Assembly (NCBI GenBank): GCA_021307315.1
Contig: JAJSPD010000031.1
Location: 1-64,000 of the forward strand
Reading direction: 5' to 3'
From: Bisporella sp. PMI_857
Lineage: Eukaryota; Ascomycota; Leotiomycetes; Helotiales; Helotiaceae
DNA length: 64,000 nt
A program made the translations under genes and the position numbers. The notes below the pieces were generated by a model. It ran no database searches. It was not told where the DNA came from and saw nothing but the letters and a program-made list of their open reading frames with translations. How positions within the stretch are numbered: the stretch's first letter is position 1; each line of letters starts with the position of its first letter. Of this stretch, positions 37,101 to 48,683 are shown one piece after another.

Positions 37101-40100
37101 CGGCTTCAGACTGCGAGGTCCAGCAAATATCTTGGTGTACTAGAAGAGTTGAGCAGGAATTGGCATCAAATTGATAACACTCTAAACGTACTTGAAACCA
37201 TAGTAATCCTGCAAGCGACATCAGCCGGATTGCCTTTGAGGAAGATCGGGGTCTTACCTGTATATGCTCCTACATAGGCGATGAACATAATTGTTGATTC
37301 TCTTGTGCTGTTGAAAACCCAGAGCAAACTAGAGGAGACGGCTAGGCTCCAAACGTGAAAGAACAGATATCGTCCAAGCATTCTCCAATAGAGAGTCTTC
37401 CTAGCCGAAATTTCTCCTTTGACTGCCTCTGGTATGGAAGTGACATCCCCGATCAGCATATTCTGCCCACGGCCAGCCATTGTATGGAGCTTGTTAGCAT
37501 TGAAATCTAAAAGCACAGCTCCTATCAAGTAATATGCAAGAGCAAAGCCAACCGGCATTCGGTATTCCGCGTTCTTTATCGAAAGGCCTAATAATTGCCC
37601 ACCACCCAAAAGAGCTGTCCATTTATCTAACAAGGCAACTATGAAATACAGAATACTGCATCCCACCTCATCACCAGCTTGACGCCAATGTATGAAGGCA
37701 TTATGAAGGCGAATACCAGTTTGCAGCTGCTTCAGAGTCTGAAGTGCCACTTTTGTTTGCATATTCCAGGTAGACGAGAATGGTATGGGAAGCGGCGTTC
37801 CCGAATATCCGCTATACCACTCTAGGAGGAATACTGTGGCATCGTAGCTCTTGGCAAGCTTTTGTACAAATGGATCTGTTGAAGATCTTCTGGGCCATGA
37901 ACTTGCCTTCTGAAGCTCTTTTGTTACCGCAGTCCTTGCAAGCTTCAACACCGCAGGGTCTGTCAGTGCGACCAGGGATTGCTCGTTACCATCTTCCTGC
38001 GTCTCAATATACCACTCCCGCAGATCTTGATCACTGATTTTTTCAATATTGAGATACCAGGTCGTCCAGCGCGAACCTGTGTATCGAACTCCAAGTACTA
38101 ATAAGATGATGAAGATATAGATGACCGAAAGGTATATAATTATATCGTGTTCATGAACCCATATTGCGATTATGGGGGAAATGAACAGGAAAGGAATCAC
38201 CATAACAATAATCGGCCGTCCCTGTTTCCGAATTAGCTCTGTACGCTCCTATAAAAATTCCTTTGAAATACTCACAGACTGGAACGCAGATCCAGTGTAT
38301 TGAAAGTTGGCAAGGGCCGCCAGGAGGCATAGGTATGCGGTCAAGGCTAATAGATACAGGACGAAAATTACTCCCGCTACTATACCTTCCGTTGCTGATA
38401 CAGCAGCAAAGCCTATTGCTGCAACAATAAGAGTAAAAGCAAGTCCGGTAACCAACCTGGTGACCACAAACATATTCATGGCAGAGAATGCCATAGATAT
38501 CAAGTAGTAAGATCCGCCACATGTGATCCAAGTGCCGACGGCTCCAGATATTAGTAAAGAAATCATCAGGGCTAAGGTGGCCGAGTGCTGTTCTGTGTAA
38601 GTCATATATCCACTTAGATAAAGCCCTCTGTCAGTGGCAGTAAGAAGGAGAATATCGAACAAGGCAGGAATTGCAAACACACTCAAAAACGTAAATCTTT
38701 GAGGAGCAGACATGCCTGATTTACGAGATTGACCATCAATGTCAATTTTGGCTGCAGCATAAGCTGAGGGTGTCGCTGGATTTTGGTCCGACCAAAGGGG
38801 TGGCTCATGCCCCAGCTTGTGATGATAAAATCGATACCTATCAGACAGTAGTTTGCCAAATGCGCTTGGTGTTATATCGAAGTAAGCCTCACACCTAGCA
38901 CCGGTTGCAAAGAGCTCTGCAAAAGCCGCAGCTTGATCACTCTGGTCATTGAATAATGTATTTCGGTCCGTGACTTCCAGATAGGCTTCATCGAAAGCAT
39001 GTCTTCGCATACTACAAAGTATTGACAGGGCTATTAAGTCAATTCTAGAGTCTATCTCGTTATCTCGAATCATATCACTTAGACTCCCTGTCACTGATTG
39101 AAGCTGGGATATCTCTCGGTTTCTCAAGAGTGCGGTTATGGACTCGTCAACTCGTAGGAATATCTGGAGAGCTGACGCTTCATCCGGGCATTGACACGCA
39201 GCTTGACGATACCACCCAATTCGAGAAGCAATAAGATCTCGAGGTGAAGCCCGCCCACTCAAGTATTCAATCGTGCTCATATCTTTCAGTTGATTAAAAT
39301 CCGTTGTTCCAAGAAGCTCCATTTCACAGGCTGCCTGCAATTTTTTTACCAGCAAAGGGTCTCCTGCTTCTAGGGAAAGGTAGAGGGACTGTAGGAACTG
39401 TAGAACCTCTGCCGGCGACAGAGTGGAAATATCTCGTTGCATTCTGCGAGGAAGACCTGATTGCTGTACAATGGACATGCTCCATTCTGATAGTGCAATT
39501 TCAGCCTGAAAGCATTCGTGTCGTGGGCAACCTTGACTTGATAAGAATGTATGTAAAATCGTTCCCGTGATATCCTCTACGTTTCTGGAGATGTAAATAT
39601 CAAGGACCGAATCTTCATCGGCGGAGTAAACAGCCCAGAAACGTGCCCCATTCTCGATGTGAAAACCAGAGTCAAGGCCAATAAATGCGCGGATAGGGCT
39701 GAACCCTTCTTCTGTCACTCCAGAGAGCTTTTGAGCCAAGTCTTGGATGGCGGCAAGCCAGTCAGAAATTGACTTTCCATCGTGAGCACTCAAATACTTG
39801 CAAAATTTTTCTAGATTCTGCCCAATCTGGCGAAGGTTGGAGCCCTGGATCTCATCTAATAGGCGCATATCCTTGAGTCGCTATTATATTATCAGATTAG
39901 CTATGGCCCAAGACAGAGTAGTTCTAAATCAAAGCGAAATTAACGAAATTCGCGGGACGTACTTGTTGCGATGTGACCACATCCATAAAGGACTGCCTAG
40001 TGACAATACAACCCAGAGGAAAACAGCCAAGGTAGTCATAGGATGATCCTTTAAGCGAATGGGAAATGACATTGCCGGCACATCTATCCAACACCGAGAG

Positions 40101-41581
40101 CCAATTAAGACATTCCAGTTCGGAATGTGATTCGTGAGGATTGATAGTAGATGACCCACTAATTGGTGTAGACACTCCAGAAGTACTGTTGCTTGGTACC
40201 GTCACTCCCCATGGGTGCCCCCTAAGTTGGACAGCCGCTTCATCTTTGTGCATATGCGAAGAAGGTTTAGAAGAACTATTCAAGATGGAAGCGTCGATGG
40301 ACAGCAACCCGAGGAGATTATCAAGCGCATCAGAATGGCCTTGTAAATATCTACATCGTATCTAATTTTACAGCATCAGCTAAATATAGTTGAAAACATG
40401 CTTTGCGCCAAGACTTACAGCTCTATTGGATCTCCATTTACCATGAAGGCTCATAACTTTTAACTCTTTAAGCCAATCAAAAGCCCCAAAAGGCTCTTTC
40501 TGGTTAAGACATAATTTTGCCGATATGAGATTCGACCTGAATCCGATCCATGGCAATGCATTGTAGAATTTGGACCAAGTATAGCATCTTTTGATAACAG
40601 CATTCAAAGGCCTTGCGTCATCGTCAAGCGTTTCCCAAACTAAAACCACAAAATCTCTTAAACAAGCTTGTGATACGAATGCTTTGATTGTGGGTCTCAT
40701 ATCGACCATCTGGAAGGCATCCCGTTCTTCTCCGTTACCCGAAATTGTCCCATTTCGAATGACGATTCCTGTTACCTCTGTGATTTCTGCCAACTTAGGT
40801 TCGGACAGATATTTTGGGGCTGCTGCCTCCAGATAGGCCAATAGGCCAACGGAACTAAGGAGCTTAATGAATTCCCTCAGAAGAGGTATCGAAATACTCG
40901 ATTCCCAGCTGCTGATGAGAACACCATTAATGCTGCCAGGTATGGTTGAGGACTCAATTATGGTGGAGAGCCATTGGACAGCGGCCACGATAGGCCGCTC
41001 CGTTGTTCGACTTGCTACTGCTTCGAGATCAAGCCTTGCAAGGCATTGCGGTGGTATTGAGTAGGCACCCGAGCAAATCGTATCAATCACACCTGGCTGA
41101 AAGGGATCGATAATCAGAAGATCCCACTCAGTCAAAACTTGTATTTGTGCTTCTGTTGGCGGACTTGTAAATTGCCCAAGGTAAACGCCAAAATTGGCAG
41201 GCCTGCGACTCTTCTTCCTTATCTTGTATGCGGAAAGACTTATAGCGACATCCGCGAGATATCTCTTGTCTAACAACGGCACTGTCCTAGTACTCGACCT
41301 CTGACGCTATGCCAATATCAGCTGGTATCCGTAGTACTCGAGGATTGTGAAACAAGATCCCGGAAAATACTTACGATATGCTGGCGATAGATTTTGGTGA
41401 AAACGATGACCAAGAGATACGCACCTCCCAATCCAACGGAAAAGAGTATAAAACCAACAAGGACCTGCACATCAGTCAATATGGACACGGTAAGATATGA
41501 TTCAATTCAGTTTACATATTGCCACCAGCCTTGTAACAGTTCATGCCAGCCAGCGGCTTCAACACCAGATATTTTGGCCAT
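31165..41581 (-). CDS. gt4c: Giant GAG-synthase-like protein (Gt4c/Gtb3) with PelF-type GT4 domain
   Basis: I reconstruct 20 exons: 41581-41516, 41464-41375, 41306-40419, 40361-39963, 39880-38276, 38221-37258, 37208-37192, 37139-36999, 36860-36331, 36205-34634, 34579-34077, 34026-33976, 33887-33838, 33781-33701, 33540-33227, 33165-33124, 32959-32732, 32653-32598, 32499-32414 and 32316-31165. All phases agree and give about 2,944 aa. Residues 23-45 are a membrane anchor; about 75-350 look like a TIM-barrel hydrolase start (FGVYLGQF, then WDLLIIDP); about 480-870 are soluble; about 870-1400 hold many membrane helices; about 1400-2090 are mixed and beta-rich. From about 2260 a PelF-like GT4 begins (GGGVSACRRDMINNLRS), passes WRETNLYLSSD and CADFFNPGWEVEIGT, and reaches the nucleotide-sugar E-x7-E motif SEGLPLALGEA; the tail is Ser-rich. 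It probably polymerises UDP-GalNAc/UDP-Gal and moves the chain across the plasma membrane. The longest introns (36998-36861, 33700-33541, 33123-32960) are the least certain. Confidence 0.88.
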
Positions 41582-43090
41582 TAGAAATACGCCCAGTGAC
41601 ACCTTGGCGATTTACCGTGTCTCTCGCCAAAAAGTACAGAACATGTCACAAATGACCAGCCATGACTATAATAACAAATACATGACATTTAATAACAGTA
41701 TGAAGAGAGCACGGGAGAGCTTCCCGTAGCCCACAATATACTCCGTTGAAACGAAAATATGAGTTTGCCAAGCGCTACTCCATAATGGCGAATACGCGGT
41801 TGTACGGCATTTTCATAAGCCACACGATCGATAGAACTATTCCTAGAGGTTGATCAACGATACAGGTCCAAAAAAAAAGACCAGAAGCAGGAACAGAGTG
41901 GTGGCTACCACTTAGCTAGGAAGGACAATGAACCCGGCCCGCTTTCCAAAGCCTTGGCAATAGGCAGATTGCGCTATGGAACTCTCAAATGATACACTAT
42001 AGAAGCTCGCACTTTAATTGCATCACTGACTTTGCTCTGGCAATTGTTCATGGACAGGCTATGGTTAATTTGACCCAGGATGTATGGCGACGTGCCACGC
42101 GTGGCTTTGACATGCTGACAACGGCCAGCGTTGCAGCACCCGCGCGTTGACTGAGCAACAAGGAAATGGAGACATGGAGATTCGGAAATGCAGGAGTTGG
42201 CTTGCTGATACTCATGCTGTTAATGGAGGTTCGGGTTTGATGGTTGGTCGTCCTACCCAAGGCTAAGGTTAAATCCAAGTACCTCGCTTAACTCATGTTA
42301 GGTGGCTTTGGCTTGGCTAAGCTCGCTTAGAGCAGCCTTGTCAGACAGGGGTTCTTCCTCGTCATCTTTGAGGTTGCATGCATGCTTCTGCTTCCCTCGA
42401 CATCTTTCCTTTACCCACAGCCATACATTTTACCATGTTTCATGCAATGCCGTATGCATCCTCGAGAAATAGCCAGTTGGCTCGATCCGAGGGTTGGGCT
42501 CCGCATCACGGCCCATTCTGTCTCCTTGGCCTGGGGCATTGAGGACTAGGGCAACAATGATGTTTTTACATGCCTTTCCATCACCTGCCTGTCACAATCC
42601 GCAAGTGCGGCCATTGTGGTCAGAAAATGTCGAATCATGGTGGTCTCATTGATTTCTAGGGAATTGCTTTACGACGGTAGTTGTACCACTCCAGACAGTA
42701 CGTTCTCCTATTCAGCCTCCTCTGTTTCGTCTCTGCAGGGCAGTACCTGGTGGCAAGTTGGCTCCCGCACGGCGCCAGTTGCTGGCTCCATGCCAGATGG
42801 ACCTCTAGTCTATCGTTTATATTTGTTTCCCTGTTACGTTACCTTGGCGAAGAAGGTGGCACTCCCATCAGAAAAACAGATTTCTATCTACTTTCCGAAT
42901 CTATCAACCTCAGAAATTTCACGAGCAAATGGAACGTACACAAGCCTAGGAATTCGCTTTATTTGGTATTGAACCACGTTAGCCGACGCGTCTTCAAGCC
43001 TTTGAGAAAAACTATATGTTTCACGTTGCCTTATTGACGTAGAAATCCAGTTCGTGTTCTACAGTTCGCAGCTTATTGAGCCTCCTGAAG
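41582..43090. promoter_or_regulatory. Shared intergenic region between the divergent synthase and agd3 genes
   Basis: About 1.5 kb separates the start of the giant synthase (-) from the start of agd3 (+), so both promoters must lie here, a layout that suits co-regulation. Small frames (for example 42616-43037) show no domain. I cannot name individual binding sites by eye. Confidence 0.6.
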
Positions 43091-45954
43091 ATGATTATAT
43101 CACGGCTGATCAAACATGTCTTGGCCGCATGTCTACTCCTGTCCGGAATCGACGCATGTAGTAGACACAAACGAGAACATGAAGGTTCTCCAGAATCGGC
43201 CGTTGTTAGCACCAGCCATCCCCCGGTTAAGAGGGACACAGAACCAACACCTTTGATCACTGTATCTATAGATGATGTTACATTCAGGACGAATACAACG
43301 TTTGCAAAAACGCTCGAAGTCAGTGCAGGTCCCGTGACAGCAACGAAAGTCAACAGTACGGCACTCGTTATTGCACGAGATAGTGATTCTGCATATTCGG
43401 CTTACTCAGGATTGAACGACCATGGGATACCATACACCCTTCTTACGGTTCCTAAGGGTGGAGTTGAATTGCCAAGTCTCAATAACTCAGCAACTGCCGG
43501 TAATTATGGACTCATAGTCGTGCTATCCGAAGTAAGCTATGATTACGGTGGTTCGGATGGATACCAAAGTGCTTTGACCTCTAAGCAATGGGCGGCCTTA
43601 TTCAGATATCAACTCTCTTTTGGTATCCGAATGGTCAGACTTGATGCTTACCCATCCGAAGAAACTGGCACAAGGGCATTAGGAGACTGGTATGTCCTTC
43701 GTCTTTGAGATTTGCGCTGGCCCGAAATTGACCATGCTGATGAAATTGTTTAGTTGCGATGATGGAGTCGAGCAAGTTATCTCTATTTCAAATGCCACGG
43801 CCTTTCCTGTTGCTGGTTTGAGGGTGTAAGTAGTATCTTCTGTTACTTTTAACTGATCTATGTCATTAAAGTTATCATTCTAGTGGAGCAGCCTTGAGCA
43901 CCGCCGGGTTGTGGCATTATCCAGCGTCAATCACGAACCGTACAATTGCTACAGAAATTGCACAGTTTGGTGCAAGTAGAAAGTTTAACTCAAACTCCAC
44001 TGCTGCTGTCATCAATAATATTGGCGGGAGGCAACAGGTTAAAACACTTATTGTTTATGGAAACATGTGATCTAACAGGTGCTTTAGATGGTCTTCTTTC
44101 TGCCCTTTTCTACTGATTGGAGTTTAACATCTGCTCTACTTCAGCATGCCTGGATTGTTTGGGCGACGCGCGGTTTATGTAAGGATTCTTTTACAGTCAA
44201 CGAGTTTCCCAATGCTAATTCTACTGTAGATTCTGGTCGGCGACGGGTTTTTTTTGGAACACAAGGTTCGCCTCTCAGAATTGTTTTTCGTATTGAAAAC
44301 ACTCGGCTAACAATTTGTAGTCGATGACATGTTCTTGTAATATATTTCTGGAATTCGTGCACCCGCGTGAGCTAATATGTTTGCAGAGAGACCGAAATTT
44401 ATTCCCCGCGAGAGTCATACAGGATCGGAACAGTTGATCTAGATAATCACAAAACGTTCATGAAAAAGATGAACACTAAGATGAATGCTGGGTCAGAATG
44501 GTGGATTGAAATTGGGCATAACGGCAACGGAAACATTGAAGTCACGGACAATGGCGATGATGAGGATGATCCAGATGGAATCTGTACACCTGGTCCAATT
44601 GAATACGACAAGCAGACTGATACACCACTTGAGTTTGTGAAGCCTCTGGGGTCTGGCACGAACCTTTGGCCAGATACAACAGTAACTTATCCTAATTACA
44701 CGAAAGAGTGCCTTGAAGCAGATGAGCTCATGACCTGGTGGTCAACTCCCGACAATTTAAATGCGTTCGCGCACGTCTCGCACACTTTCACCCATGAGGA
44801 TCAAAATAATGCAACCTACTACGACGTCCTAAGAGAATTGTCTTGGAATCAAGGGTGGCTCGCTGCCGTTGGTATTGCCTCGGCTAAAAGGTTCAGTCCC
44901 ATAGGCTTGATTCCACCAGCAATAACAGGTCTACACAACGGAGATGCGCTGCGGGCATGGTTTGATGTTGGTATAACCAATGCGTGAGTAAAAGCGTTTT
45001 TAATTTCTGTTTCAAACAGCGTATCATTACGAGATGGCTGACAGAGTCTAGTGTTGGTGACAACACTCGCTCTGCCCTGCTCAATAAAGTATGTGTAGCA
45101 CCTCGGAAACGTGAACTCGCTAACTTATCCTATAGGCGAACGAACATTGGCCATTGATAAGCACTATCAAAGATAATGGATTTGCAGGTATTCAGATTAC
45201 ACCACGATGGGCGACCTTGATCTACTACAACGTCAGTATTTTATGGTTTGGGTTTGGAACAGAAAGGCACTGCTGACACATTTAGTGTGATACGCCAGAC
45301 TGTACCGTGAAAGAATGGATTGATACATCTGCCGGCAAAGGAAATATCACGGATCTTCTGGAATTAGAAAAGAGCACCAATGTTAGACACTTGCTTACGC
45401 TACACCACGACGCGTTCATGTTCCACCAAGCGAACCTGATGTACAGAAATGCCCCCAAGTACACCATCAACGGAGTCACCGCTCAATTGTCGTTGCTTCA
45501 AGCCTGGGTAGAAACCATAGTACAAGAATTTGTCCGATTGTAAATACAACTTGACAACCCAATTCCATGTTAAAGTCACTAACCTGCCTCTAGGGTTACA
45601 TGGCCGCTCATTTCGCTCAAACACGATGATGTGAGTTATATTTAACAACAATTAGTGGTGCATTTCTAACATTTGCATCAGTTGGCAACTAGTTTCCGCC
45701 AGCGGCTGACAAGAGATGCCTGCCAGCCAAACCTGATTTGGGATTTGGACATAAAGTCTAACACCATCACTGGTGCTACTGTTACATCAACAAAGATGGC
45801 TTGCAGCGAGGCTCTTCCAGTGACATTCCCCGGCCCAGTCACAGACACCCAAGGGTTTCAGACTGAGCAAATTGGCAGCGATCCATTGACCATATGGGTG
45901 GTGCTATCAGGCAAACCAGTATCCTTTAAGCTGAGCACTCCGATTCCAGTGTAA
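43091..45954 (+). CDS. agd3: GAG N-deacetylase Agd3 (carbohydrate esterase family 18)
   Basis: Twelve exons: 43091-43689, 43754-43825, 43884-44037, 44088-44178, 44230-44265, 44321-44336, 44387-44983, 45052-45088, 45136-45231, 45286-45539, 45594-45630 and 45682-45954. They give about 753 aa, matching the size of A. fumigatus Agd3. The start is the ATG at 43091 (an upstream TTG is in frame) and opens a signal peptide (MIISRLIKHVLAACLLLSG). Family landmarks: MVFFLPFSTDWSLTS, the metal-site region VDDM, IGHNGNG, the deacetylase HVSHTFTHEDQ motif, VGDNTR, PRWATLIYYNCDTP, LTLHHDAFMFHQAN and WPLISLKHDD. Agd3 removes acetyl groups from GalNAc in GAG outside the cell, making the polymer cationic and adhesive. 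It is divergent from the giant synthase. Exon 6 is only 16 nt. Confidence 0.93.
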
Positions 45955-48356
45955 TGCTGCATACTGTCGTCTAAAGTTTCTTGTTATAGATGCATCCTAT
46001 ATTGATAGTCAAAATATTTCCCTTGGTGGCATAGCATCATAGTTCCATAGAAGTGTAGTTCAGTACATGCATGATATAATCTAGTTAGATGCGCAATAAT
46101 AAATCCGAACAGAAGAGACGATTAATTCCCCGAATGGGTTCGTAAGAGAGGATCGGGTTTTATGTGCTTCCCTTGGGACACAGGCTCAGCCTCGATCAAG
46201 AATAGCAAGTTACCATCCACACCGCCACATTTGCGCCATACCCGCACCCGTTGCTTTCGTACGTTATTCTTCCCGCAGCTCGTACATGCAGCACTTATTG
46301 CTCTGCAGATCCATTACCTAACAAAACTGCTCGACTCTGACTTCTACTTGGTGCGCGATGAAAAATTCTTCAGAATTGTTGAATTTCAATATCAATAAAG
46401 ATGCAGACGCACCTTCTACTGACGTGTTTCATGGAATTGACACCTACACGCCCCCAATCTACACCTACAGGAATGGTTCCAGGGCAGCTGTACCCGCAGT
46501 AGCGTGCCCCTGTTTAGTCTAGGGCCGATCAGGGCAATCTATAATACCCAATGTTACAGCGGCACGATCATATCTCTTGGCATATAGCCGGAGAATGGTC
46601 CAAACCCCTGAAGAGTCTCGGCTGTACTGTCATCCCCGTGGTGATCATCAAACTTCCCGGTATGCATATTGCGTGTTGTTAAGAGCCAAAAAAGGAACCT
46701 TTCTAATGCACGTGAGTAGTCAAAACCTGTTGATGCCAGTGAATTAGATGATGCGATTGGTGTTATGCATTTCTTTCGTATTATCTGCAATACATTCTCC
46801 TTCCCTTTGAAAGAACATGTACATGTTGTGCTTCGCTTATACCTCGGCGAGAGTCTAACTTGAGGCAAAATATCGTTGATTCGGAAGGTCAAGCACCGCA
46901 GCTTACGAATTATACTTGCAGTCGTGCTTGGTTTTTTTTGGTTTTTTTTGAGAGAGAGTTTACCGAGATCCCAGGGCTTCACAGACGCTGTGGCCGTCTG
47001 GACCAAGGCTGAAACGACCGCTCCAGCACCACAACATACCTACCTCGCAGGTCAAGAGTGACAAAGACTAGTTCGTATTGTGCAATTGTCGTCAGACGGC
47101 CCGAAGGCTCTCACTCAGCTCGGTCTAGAAAAGAGAATAACTTAAGAAGGCGATCGCCTCCCAGTTGCATCCCAACATAGAGCTGTTGTGCTCGCCTTGG
47201 CAGCAGCCACGAGGTTAGCTTACTAGCTGGTGCCACCTAGGGCATCTGTTTGGCTTTGAACTAGCTGGATTCTTCCAGCAGGCCATATGGAGGAAGGACA
47301 AGTATCTACTGGCTAAAGGGACAAGGTTTCGTGAACAGTAAGCTTCTCACAGAGGCTGTAGCTCCTGCAGATAATTGCTTAAACTAAACTTTAGATGCCG
47401 CTCTTCATGGAGGACTCCGTGCTCCCCGAAAACCTCCAGCAAGCAGTACTCTTAGACTCCCCAACCTGCCATGCCTCCAGGCCGTTAGCACCTGTGGAAT
47501 ATGAACGTACTTTTAAAACCATGATTTCCGGCACTTCCGCCATCCACTGCAGGGATACCTGTTCAAGTGAATACAACGCACGGCAATCCATTGTGGGTCG
47601 TTGACTCAAATATTGCGCAATGCTTCCTTGCAACGCGCACAGCAATCATTCAAGGTTCTCCGCCATGTATGAATGCATGGATATTTGTGAGCTGAAGGTT
47701 ATTCTTCAGTGTGCATGGCGCTGGATTGTGAATCAATCTTTCTGTTGCGGTGACCTTTTTAGGCTGAATCCTGCCTCAATACGCCGCACTTGACGGCTGC
47801 AAGTTCGACGCATATTAAAATGAAAGCAATTACTGTTATAGCAGTGATCGTCATCATCGAATCCGGATCCAGAGAGTTCTACATGTTTTATGGAAAAGGA
47901 CGGTCTTCTAGAATTATGGAAAACTTGGCGTTATCACGCGCAAGGCATTTTGATTTAGCCGAATCCGTGACTTAAGGAATGCCGACAAAGAGGTACGTGA
48001 CCCCTAAACAGTCTGGGAAGAATGATACCAATATGTTCTAAACTACCAGAGAGAGGGCGCAGTGGCGTGACAGCTTGGTGATATTTATGGGGGTGAAAAT
48101 GTACCATTGAACATGGGACATTGAAAAACTTTGTCTTACCAATCAATACTAATATATCTCAAACATGCGTACTTACAATGCTATATTGGCAGGTTGTGAG
48201 CGGCACGGATTGGCGGGAGGAACGACGAAGATACATATTTCTTAGACCTGTAAACATCGGTGCATGATGTTGGTTACGCTTGGCGACATTGTGGTAGCTG
48301 GCAAGACCAAGCGACTGGAACCATGACAGAGGACACCAAAGACTGACATCTGCAAA
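45955..48356. other. Intergenic DNA, first half of the agd3-uge3 gap
   Basis: In A. fumigatus this interval holds the hydrolase genes ega3 and sph3. Here I find no GH135 (Sph3) or GH114 (Ega3) signature on either strand. A minus-strand frame at 46554-47006 (about 150 codons, ending FGPFSGYMPRDMIVPL) is protein-like but unidentified and could be a relic. Confidence 0.5.
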
Positions 48357-48683
48357 ATGCGGTGGCTTGTCCTGTCGATCGCGGGGTATTATCCACGGTG
48401 GGTGTTTTATGTAGCCACAACGAAGATACCTCAGGTAGGTACAGCCCAGAAATTGATTACTGGCCCGATGCCGGTGCAGGTCGATGCAGTCGAGACCAGA
48501 GACCCCACGACCTATATCATGGGTTAGATGAGCAGGACAGAAAGCCAGTACAGGTTCTGGAAGCCACGTCTTCGCTATTTCCAAGGCGACGCCTTCATAG
48601 ATGAGCGGATGAGAGGCCCGATTGTGGAAGGACTTGAAATGGGTACTGCATCTAAGACGAACGCCATGCTGGTCATGCCCTAA
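48357..48683 (+). CDS. Candidate small two-exon gene, unidentified
   Basis: One reading frame runs from ATG at 48357 to TAA at 48683 and is broken only by a TAG at 48525-48527. That TAG sits at the end of a good acceptor (GGGTTAG), and CAG|GTAGGT at 48434/48435 is a good donor. Splicing 48435-48527 out keeps phase 0 and yields about 77 aa, with a hydrophobic start (MRWLVLSIAGYYPRWVFYVA) and a basic middle (YRFWKPRLRYFQGDAFIDER). No family is recognised. It could also be a remnant of a larger gene. Confidence 0.3.
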
